The position numbers and the translations under genes are program-made. Of a DNA stretch of 64,000 bases, positions 58,057 through 64,000 are shown one piece after another (the stretch's first letter is position 1; every line of letters starts with the position of its first letter). The notes beneath the pieces were generated by a model. The model did not search any database. It saw nothing but the letters and a program-made list of their open reading frames with translations, and was not told the DNA's origin. The stretch lies in NCBI GenBank assembly GCA_910586545.1, contig CAJUIQ010000001.1, positions 124,001-188,000 of the forward strand, in the 5' to 3' direction. This DNA is from an uncultured Eubacteriales bacterium (lineage in GTDB: Bacteria > Bacillota > Clostridia > Oscillospirales > CAG-272).

Positions 58057-58083
58057 TGATCTTGCCGGGCAAGGTCATTTTTT
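58057..58083 (+). terminator. Attenuator-type terminator in the pyr leader
   Basis: TGATCTTGC and GCAAGGTCA form a 9-bp stem (one wobble) with a 3-nt loop, followed directly by seven T. It lies about 55 nt before pyrC, where attenuation would stop readthrough into the operon when UTP is high. Confidence 0.8.
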
Positions 58084-58136
58084 ATTGTACGATGAATAAT
58101 GAATAAAAATCGTACTGTTTTTGATAGGAGATCGGT

Positions 58137-59414
58137 GTGAAAATTGTATTCAAAAATGCGGTTATTTATAAAAACGGCCGTATGACATCCGAAGATCTGT
58201 TTCTGTCGGACAAAATGGTTTCCGACCCTTTTCTCCGTCCCGATTTTGTTGTGGATGCAGCGAAATATTGTATTTTCCCCGGGTTTGCTGATGTGCATGT
58301 GCATTTCAGAGAGCCCGGATTTTCTTATAAGGAAACCATCTCCTCAGGTACGGCGGCAGCGGCCAGAGGGGGGTATACCCGGGCGTGTACTATGCCCAAT
58401 TTACATCCTGTTCCAGATAGCCGCACACATTTGGATACCCAGCTTGCCATCATAGAAAAAGATGCGAAAATCCGGGTGTATCCATATGGGGCGATTACGA
58501 CAGAACAGAAGGGCGATGCGCTGGCTCCTATGGAAGAAATGGAAAAGGCCGTTGCCTTTTCCGACGACGGGCGGGGTGTGCAGTCTGCTGAAAGGATGGA
58601 AGCCGCGATGAAAAAAGCGGCGGCCCTGGATAAAATGATTGCGGCGCACTGTGAGGATGAATCTCTGCTCCACGGCGGATACATACACGACGGGGTCTAT
58701 GCCGCGGCTCACGGACATAAAGGCATCTGCTCCCAGTCGGAATGGGGCCCGATTCAGCGGGATCTGGCGCTGGCGGAGAAAACCGGATGCGCCTATCATG
58801 TTTGCCATATTTCCTGCGCAGAGAGTGTAGCGTTGATCCGACAGGCAAAGAAACGGGGGATAAATGTGACCTGTGAGACGGCTCCCCATTATCTAACCTT
58901 GTGCGAGGAAGACATCCAGGAGGACGGCAGATTTAAAATGAATCCACCTCTGCGAAGCAGGGCGGATCGGGAAGCCTTAGTGCAGGGACTTTTGGATGGT
59001 ACCATTGATATGATTGCTACGGATCACGCGCCGCACACGGCAGAGGAAAAAGGGAGAGGCCTGGCAGGCAGCCTTATGGGTGTCGTAGGGCTGGAAACCG
59101 CTTTTCCTGTACTATACACGCACCTTGTAAAGACCGGCATTTTGCCGCTGGAACGGTTGATACAGCTGTTGAGCGATAACCCCTGTCGTCGATTTGGCTT
59201 GGGAGCGTGCGATATACGTCCGGGGATGTGGGCAGATTTCACAGTGTTTGACCTGGAAGCGGCGTACACGGTAGACCCGGATACGTTTTTGACCATGGGC
59301 CGTGCCACGCCGTTTGCGGGAGCACAGGTGTGGGGCAGGTGCTTACTTACCGTATGCGACGGACGTATCGCCTGGCGGGATCCGGCAGCCGATACAATGC
59401 CGCAGACATTGTAA
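58137..59414 (+). CDS. pyrC: Dihydroorotase
   Basis: This zinc amidohydrolase interconverts carbamoyl-aspartate and dihydroorotate. The 425-residue length is class I (Bacillus-type). Metal ligands are visible in ADVHVHFREPG, the CETAPHYLTL segment and ATDHAPHTAEEK, and FMNPPLRS is conserved. A GTG start follows AGGAG at 6-nt spacing. It is the first gene after the leader; pyrR is not in the window. Confidence 0.94.
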   Translation: MKIVFKNAVIYKNGRMTSEDLFLSDKMVSDPFLRPDFVVDAAKYCIFPGFADVHVHFREPGFSYKETISSGTAAAARGGYTRACTMPNLHPVPDSRTHLDTQLAIIEKDAKIRVYPYGAITTEQKGDALAPMEEMEKAVAFSDDGRGVQSAERMEAAMKKAAALDKMIAAHCEDESLLHGGYIHDGVYAAAHGHKGICSQSEWGPIQRDLALAEKTGCAYHVCHISCAESVALIRQAKKRGINVTCETAPHYLTLCEEDIQEDGRFKMNPPLRSRADREALVQGLLDGTIDMIATDHAPHTAEEKGRGLAGSLMGVVGLETAFPVLYTHLVKTGILPLERLIQLLSDNPCRRFGLGACDIRPGMWADFTVFDLEAAYTVDPDTFLTMGRATPFAGAQVWGRCLLTVCDGRIAWRDPAADTMPQTL

Positions 59415-59429
59415 TAAGGAGAAATGACA

Positions 59430-59574
59430 GTGTGAAAATAACGTGGGCTGAACCTTGTAGTGAACGTATTTCACACCCAAAATCAGCTTAGAAATGGGAC
59501 CCCACCCCATTTCTGCCGTCTTCGTCGGCACAGGCTGATTTTCAGGAACAATTTGTGCCGCCGCAGGGCGGCGG
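59430..59574 (+). repeat. Structured element of nested inverted repeats between pyrC and pyrK
   Basis: The 173-bp gap is unusually structured. GTGTGAAAATA pairs with TATTTCACAC; AAAATCAGC (59479) pairs with GCTGATTTT (59534); inside it AGAAATGGG (59490) pairs with CCCATTTCT (59506). A last hairpin CCGCCGC/GCGGCGG (59558-59574) ends next to the pyrK ribosome-binding site. This may be a dispersed intergenic repeat or an RNA element acting on pyrK. No terminator T tract is seen. Confidence 0.65.
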
Positions 59575-59587
59575 AATGGAGTTTACA

Positions 59588-60328
59588 ATGAAACAAGGTA
59601 TATTCCGTATTAGAGAAAACATACAGATTGCGCCGGACATGTATGAGATGGCTTTGGAAGGTGATATCAGCGCCGTTACCAACCCGGGGCAGTTTGTCAA
59701 TATCGCCCTGGATGGATTTTACCTGCGGCGGCCCCTGTCTGTTCATGATGTGGATCCGGCATTGGGCGTTTTGCGGGTGATCTATAAAGCGGTAGGTCGT
59801 GGCACCGAAGTTTTGGCCGGTATGGGCGTCGGAGAGACGCTGGACATGCTTACAGGGCTTGGCAACGGATTTGACATCCATAAGGCCGGAGAAAACACCT
59901 TAGTGATCGGCGGAGGGGCTGGCGCGCCTCCTATGTATTGGACAGCTAAGGCCTTGCGGGATTCTGGCAGAAAGGTAACGGCTGTTCTGGGTTTTAACAC
60001 AGCAGAGGAGGTAATTCTGCAGCAGAAATTTGCAGACGCCGGGATTCCTGTGGTGATTACCACGGCGGACGGCAGTCTGGGCACAAAGGGGTTTGTCACA
60101 GCGGCGTTGGCAGAGCTGCCTGCTCCGAATTATACTTTTTCCTGCGGACCAGAGCCTATGCTGCGTGCAGTATACGATGCGCTGTCCAGCGACGGTCAGT
60201 TCAGCTTTGAAGAGCGAATGGGCTGCGGCTTTGGCGCTTGCATGGGCTGCAGCTGCAAGACGAAATACGGCACGAAGCGGATTTGTAAAGACGGTCCGGT
60301 ACTGGAAAAGGAGGAGATTCAGTGGTAA
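59588..60328 (+). CDS. pyrK: Dihydroorotate dehydrogenase electron-transfer subunit
   Basis: PyrK carries FAD and a [2Fe-2S] cluster and passes electrons from PyrD to NAD+. From the ATG at 59588 (GGAG 6 nt upstream) it has 246 residues; a GTG upstream at 59555 lies inside a hairpin and is less likely. FAD motif FYLRRPLSVHD, NAD motif GGGAGAPPMYW and the cluster cysteines in GCGFGACMGCSCKTK then ICKDGP are all present. It overlaps pyrD. Confidence 0.93.
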   Translation: MKQGIFRIRENIQIAPDMYEMALEGDISAVTNPGQFVNIALDGFYLRRPLSVHDVDPALGVLRVIYKAVGRGTEVLAGMGVGETLDMLTGLGNGFDIHKAGENTLVIGGGAGAPPMYWTAKALRDSGRKVTAVLGFNTAEEVILQQKFADAGIPVVITTADGSLGTKGFVTAALAELPAPNYTFSCGPEPMLRAVYDALSSDGQFSFEERMGCGFGACMGCSCKTKYGTKRICKDGPVLEKEEIQW

Positions 60329-61233
60329 ACCTGCAAACGACGCTGTCCGGCATTGTGCTGGACAATCCGGTCATTCCGGCAAGCGGAACGTTCGGATTCG
60401 GGGAAGAATTTGCCCCTCTGTATGACTTGAATATATTGGGGTCTATTTCTGTTAAGGGAACGACACAGGAACCCCGTTTCGGCAATCCTACCCCTCGTAT
60501 CGCAGAATGTACCGCGGGACTGATCAATTCAGTAGGCCTGCAGAATCCTGGGGTGGAGAAGGTGGTAACAGAAGAACTGCCGCGCCTGGCCGCGCACTTT
60601 CAAAAGCCTGTGATCGCCAACATCAGCGGTTTTTCTATTGAGGAATATGCCGCCTGCGCGGCGCAAGTGGACGCGGCGGAGCAGGTGGGAATTATTGAAG
60701 TCAATGTAAGCTGTCCGAATGTCCACGGAGGCGGGATCAGCTTTGGAACAGATCCGTCCGCCGCCGCTGCCGTTACAAAGGCTGTAAAGGCAGTGACGAA
60801 AAAGCCGGTATATATTAAGCTTACCCCTAACGTGACAGATATTGTGTCCATTGCAAAGGCCTGTGAGGATGCGGGCGCTGATGGCCTCGCACTGATCAAC
60901 ACCCTTTTGGGGATGCGAATCGATTTGAAAAGGAAAAAGCCGGTGATTGCCAATAAAATGGGGGGATTTTCCGGCCCGGCTATTTTTCCGGTGGCGCTGC
61001 GGATGGTGTATCAGGTGTACGAGGCGGTACAAATCCCTATTATCGGTATGGGCGGAGTGTCCACGGCGGACGACGTAATTGAGATGATGCTGGCGGGCGC
61101 CGCGGCAGTGCAGGTTGGCGCCGCTAACTTAGTGAACCCCTGGGCGTGCCGGGATATTATCCGGGATTTGCCTTTGCGGGCAGAACACTATGGAATTCAG
61201 GCTCTTTCCGATATCATCGGCGGGGCGCATTGA
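60322..61233 (+). CDS. pyrD: Dihydroorotate dehydrogenase class 1B catalytic subunit
   Basis: The 303-residue FMN barrel oxidises dihydroorotate; it works with PyrK. The class 1 active-site Cys is in EVNVSCPNVHGGG, and IKLTPNVTDIV, NTLLGMRID and GMGGVSTADD are conserved. It starts at a GTG overlapping the pyrK stop, with AAGGAGGAG upstream. Confidence 0.95.
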   Translation: MVNLQTTLSGIVLDNPVIPASGTFGFGEEFAPLYDLNILGSISVKGTTQEPRFGNPTPRIAECTAGLINSVGLQNPGVEKVVTEELPRLAAHFQKPVIANISGFSIEEYAACAAQVDAAEQVGIIEVNVSCPNVHGGGISFGTDPSAAAAVTKAVKAVTKKPVYIKLTPNVTDIVSIAKACEDAGADGLALINTLLGMRIDLKRKKPVIANKMGGFSGPAIFPVALRMVYQVYEAVQIPIIGMGGVSTADDVIEMMLAGAAAVQVGAANLVNPWACRDIIRDLPLRAEHYGIQALSDIIGGAH

Positions 61234-61264
61234 ATCGATAATACGAAGAAAGGTAAAAATAATT

Positions 61265-61969
61265 ATGGGAAAAGACGTAATTGTTGCATGCGACTTTGCC
61301 AGCGCGGAGGCGTATACTGCATTTTTGGATCGGTTTGCTGGAGAGACACGGAGGCCCTTTGTAAAAATCGGTATGGAGCTGTTTTACGCTGCCGGGCCGG
61401 ATATCATCCGTATAACGAAGGAGAGAGGGCATAAGATTTTTCTGGATCTCAAGCTCCATGATATTCCAAACACGGTAGAAAAGGCTATGGCGGTTCTGTC
61501 ACGGCTTGGAGTGGATATGTGCAACTTGCACGCCGCCGGTGCTATCCCCATGATGGAGGGGGCGCTGCGGGGACTTTCCTCCGGCGGCGGCCCGCGTCCG
61601 ATTCTCCTTGCGGTCACGCAGCTGACCTCCACCAGTCAGGAAGTGATGGAGCGGGATCTGCATATCCACGAGCCGATTGAAGAAGTCGTTTGTTCCTATG
61701 CGAAGAATGCGCAGACGGCCGGTCTGGACGGAGTTGTTTGTTCTCCTCTGGAAGCAGGCATGGTCAAAGCGCGCTGCGGCTCCGCTTTTCTTACCGTAAC
61801 CCCTGGCGTTCGTTTCGCAGATGGAGATAAAGGCGACCAGTCCCGGGTGACCACACCGGAACGGGCAAAAGAGATAGGCAGCGACTATATTGTGGTGGGA
61901 CGGCCCATCACGGCGGCAGAGGATCCGGTGGCTGCATACAAGCGATGCGTGGCAGAATTTTGTGACTGA
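61265..61969 (+). CDS. pyrF: Orotidine 5'-phosphate decarboxylase
   Basis: This barrel enzyme makes UMP. From MGKDVIVACDFASAEA at 61265 the product has 234 residues. The catalytic DxKxxD array is DLKLHDIPNT, with VTPGVRFADG and IVVGRPIT in the phosphate-binding end. Ribosome-binding site AAAGG lies about 12 nt upstream. Earlier in-frame starts would overlap pyrD without better signals. Confidence 0.94.
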   Translation: MGKDVIVACDFASAEAYTAFLDRFAGETRRPFVKIGMELFYAAGPDIIRITKERGHKIFLDLKLHDIPNTVEKAMAVLSRLGVDMCNLHAAGAIPMMEGALRGLSSGGGPRPILLAVTQLTSTSQEVMERDLHIHEPIEEVVCSYAKNAQTAGLDGVVCSPLEAGMVKARCGSAFLTVTPGVRFADGDKGDQSRVTTPERAKEIGSDYIVVGRPITAAEDPVAAYKRCVAEFCD

Positions 61970-61982
61970 GAGAAAGGATGAT

Positions 61983-62624
61983 ATGAATATGAATACAGAA
62001 ATGCAGATTGCAAAGGCACTGTTGGATATCAAGGCGGTATTTTTTCGTCCCGACCAGCCGTTTACTTGGGCCAGCGGTATCAAAAGCCCTGTTTACTGTG
62101 ACAACCGATTGATTTTGACAGCCCCCGCCGTGCGTACCCTTGTGGAGGGCGCTATTGCGCAGGCAGTGAAAGATCATTATCCGGATGCGGAGGTATTGAT
62201 GGGAACCAGCACGGCGGGCATCGCTCATGCAGCCATTGCGGCCCATATGCTGGAGCTTCCCATGGGATATGTACGGGGAGGCAATAAGGATCACGGCAGG
62301 CAAAACCGGATCGAGGGTAAGCTGGAGGCAGGCCAGAAAGTGGTGGTCATTGAAGATTTGATTTCTACCGGCGGCAGTGTAATCGATGTGGTAGAGGCTC
62401 TGCGGGAGGCCGGCGCACAGGTGCTGGGCGTGGTAAGCATCTTTACATATGGCATGCAGAAAGGACTGGAGCGGCTGCAGGCAGCGCAGGTGGAAAATCA
62501 CAGCCTGACTTGCTTTGACGCCGTAGCCCAGGCTGCAGGAGAAAACGGATATATTGCTATGGAGGACATTGCGCGTTTGCTGCAATTCCGGGACAATCCT
62601 TCCGACGAGAGCTGGATGAAGTAA
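61983..62624 (+). CDS. pyrE: Orotate phosphoribosyltransferase
   Basis: The enzyme joins orotate and PRPP. The 213-residue protein has FTWASGIKSPVYCDNR at the start and the PRPP motif VVVIEDLISTGGS; YVRGGNKDHGR is the flexible loop. The ATG at 61983 follows AAAGGATG 5 nt upstream; a second ATG two codons later is possible. Confidence 0.94.
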   Translation: MNMNTEMQIAKALLDIKAVFFRPDQPFTWASGIKSPVYCDNRLILTAPAVRTLVEGAIAQAVKDHYPDAEVLMGTSTAGIAHAAIAAHMLELPMGYVRGGNKDHGRQNRIEGKLEAGQKVVVIEDLISTGGSVIDVVEALREAGAQVLGVVSIFTYGMQKGLERLQAAQVENHSLTCFDAVAQAAGENGYIAMEDIARLLQFRDNPSDESWMK

Positions 62625-62651
62625 AAAAGAGCCATAGAAAGGGAGCGTTGT

Positions 62652-63566
62652 ATGAGAAGTCTCATTGGAATTCTAGACCTTTCCACTAAAGAAATTGACG
62701 ATTTAATCCACACTGCCCAGGATATTATTGCCCATCCAGAGGCATATCGGGAAAAGTGTAAGGGTAAAAAACTTGCCACCCTGTTTTTTGAGCCTTCCAC
62801 CCGTACCCGTTTGTCTTTTGAAGCGGCTATGTATGAGCTTGGGGGCAATGTACTGGGCTTTTCGGAAGCAAGCAGTTCTTCTGTTGCCAAGGGGGAAAGC
62901 GTAGCTGATACCATCCGTACGGTGAACTGCTATGCGGACATTATTGCTATGCGCCATCCAAAGGAAGGAGCGCCGCTGGTGGCGTCTGTGAAAAGTCAGG
63001 TGCCTATTATCAACGCGGGAGACGGCGGCCATAACCATCCGACCCAGACTCTAACCGATTTGCTCACCATCTATCGTGAGAAAGGACGGCTGCAGGATCT
63101 CACCGTAGGTTTTTGCGGGGATCTCAAATTCGGCCGGACTGTGCACTCCTTAATCGAGGCACTTTCCCGGTACAGCGGAATCCGAATTGTTTTGATCTCT
63201 CCTGATGAGCTGCGGCTGCCGGAATATATGCAGAATAAACTGAGCGCGCTGGAGAACGTCACCTTCACGGAGACAAAGGATTTGGAAGAGGCAATTCCTC
63301 AACTGGATATCCTATATATGACCCGAGTGCAGAAGGAACGGTTTTTCAACGAGGCGGATTATATCCGACTGAAAGACAGCTACATTCTCACGCCGGAAAA
63401 GTTGGCGGGGGCAAAGGCGGATATGTCTATCCTGCATCCACTGCCTAGAGTCAACGAAATTTCCGTAGAGGTAGACGACGATCCACGGGCATGCTATTTT
63501 CGGCAGGCGCTCAACGGCAAATTTATTCGCATGGCGCTGATGCTTATGCTTTTGGAAATCCAATGA
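62652..63566 (+). CDS. pyrB: Aspartate carbamoyltransferase catalytic subunit
   Basis: ATCase joins carbamoyl phosphate and aspartate. The 304-residue protein keeps every signature: FEPSTRTRLSFE, MRHPKEG, GDGGHNHPTQTLTDL and HPLPRVNEI. This contrasts with the degenerate ArgF in the same window. It is followed by pyrI, so the enzyme is probably an allosteric ATCase holoenzyme. AAAGGGAGC precedes the ATG. Confidence 0.96.
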   Translation: MRSLIGILDLSTKEIDDLIHTAQDIIAHPEAYREKCKGKKLATLFFEPSTRTRLSFEAAMYELGGNVLGFSEASSSSVAKGESVADTIRTVNCYADIIAMRHPKEGAPLVASVKSQVPIINAGDGGHNHPTQTLTDLLTIYREKGRLQDLTVGFCGDLKFGRTVHSLIEALSRYSGIRIVLISPDELRLPEYMQNKLSALENVTFTETKDLEEAIPQLDILYMTRVQKERFFNEADYIRLKDSYILTPEKLAGAKADMSILHPLPRVNEISVEVDDDPRACYFRQALNGKFIRMALMLMLLEIQ

Positions 63567-63589
63567 GACAGGGAAGGGAGAAAGTAGAG

Positions 63590-64000
63590 ATGCTGGTCAA
63601 TCCTATAAAAAATGGAACGGTACTGGATCATATCACGGCAGGACGTGGAATGGAGCTGTATCGGATTTTAAAGCTCAACGAACTGGAATGTCCCGTTGCA
63701 ATTATTACCAACGCCTACAGCCTGAAAATGGATCGCAAGGATATTATAAAAATTGACGGAGAGGCGCCGCTGGATTTAAATGTGATTGGATATGTGGATC
63801 CGGGGGTGACGGTGAGTACGATTCGAGACGGGGATGTAGCGCAGCGAATTCATTTAAAGCTGCCCCAGCAGATCACCGGGGTGATTCGATGCAAGAACCC
63901 TCGCTGCATCACTTCTGTGGAGCAGGAGCTTCCGCATACGTTTCGGCTGGATGATCCCGAGACGCGTGTATACCGGTGTATTTATTGCGAGTCCCGAGCA
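63590..64000 (+). CDS. pyrI: Aspartate carbamoyltransferase regulatory subunit, 5' part
   Basis: The gene runs off the window after 137 codons, within a few residues of the expected end. The N-terminal nucleotide-binding domain (MLVNPIKNGTVLDHI) and zinc domain with cysteines in IRCKNPRCITSVEQE and YRCIYCESRA are present, so it should link catalytic trimers. A start at 63563 overlapping pyrB is possible, but 63590 has GGGAG upstream and a family-like N-terminus. Confidence 0.92.
   Translation, partial: MLVNPIKNGTVLDHITAGRGMELYRILKLNELECPVAIITNAYSLKMDRKDIIKIDGEAPLDLNVIGYVDPGVTVSTIRDGDVAQRIHLKLPQQITGVIRCKNPRCITSVEQELPHTFRLDDPETRVYRCIYCESRA

Overview
The window is chromosomal DNA from a low-to-mid GC Gram-positive anaerobe of the class Clostridia, most likely an Oscillospiraceae/Ruminococcaceae-type gut bacterium. 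The grounds are the spc-alpha ribosomal operon with secY-adk-map-KOW-infA between rplO and rpsM, a SleB-type cell-wall hydrolase, a Clostridia-type CarB, a class 1B PyrD/PyrK pair, a PduL phosphotransacylase, feoAAB with a cysteine-rich companion, and a mucinase-like M60 peptidase. Assignment below class is inference.

Layout. 1-9.0 kb: ribosomal protein/RNA polymerase alpha operon, from the 3' end of rpsH to rplQ. 9.1-9.6 kb: exported SleB-domain protein. 9.8-20.2 kb: arginine operon argC-J-B-D-F-carA-carB behind a consensus promoter overlapped by an ARG box. CarB is fused in frame to DapF, CarA lacks two residues of its glutaminase triad, and ArgF has lost the usual ornithine carbamoyltransferase active-site motifs. 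20.3-24.5 kb: tRNA-Ser(GGA) followed by an island with a decayed IS3-family element and an SF1 helicase carrying a C-terminal nuclease-like domain. 24.5-25.8 kb: aminotransferase. 26-32.3 kb: two-gene operon for a 1709-residue M60-like peptidase with a dockerin-like module and a membrane-anchored protein with a cohesin-like domain. 32.7-34.9 kb: LDH/MDH-family dehydrogenase and malic enzyme. 35-39.3 kb: zinc-ribbon/SPFH/TM2 membrane module, then a PII-like protein-antiporter-QueH operon. 39.5-40.7 kb: small membrane protein and an ArsC/Spx-like protein. 40.8-43.1 kb: SGNH hydrolase-ECF sigma-RsiV-like anti-sigma operon. 43.2-46.5 kb: MATE transporter and a VWA protein. 46.5-50.4 kb: ferrous iron uptake operon and its DtxR-family regulator, with three matching palindromic operators. 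50.5-53.4 kb: lipoprotein, then a two-gene module of a TIM-barrel protein and a nuclease-like DUF6615-type protein next to tRNA-Pro(CGG). 53.6-57.9 kb: second SGNH protein, a PAP2-like membrane protein, a membrane-linked XRE regulator, pduL, an HPr-like protein and a purine nucleoside phosphorylase of the YfiH/laccase-domain family. 57.9-64 kb: pyrimidine operon pyrC-K-D-F-E-B-I with a leader carrying a PyrR-type loop and an intrinsic terminator.

How it fits together. CarAB should feed carbamoyl phosphate both to ATCase (pyrB/pyrI) and to arginine synthesis. The loss of catalytic residues in CarA suggests ammonia-dependent synthesis, and the degenerate ArgF makes the citrulline step uncertain. 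The malate/lactate dehydrogenase, malic enzyme and PduL belong to fermentative carbon flow. Feo uptake appears to be controlled by an iron-type regulator encoded next to it.

The most unusual signals are the paired active-site losses in CarA and ArgF with the CarB-DapF fusion, the TIM-barrel plus DUF6615 module, the M60/cohesin-like pair, and the SGNH-sigma-RsiV operon. All calls come from reading the sequence; no database search was run.
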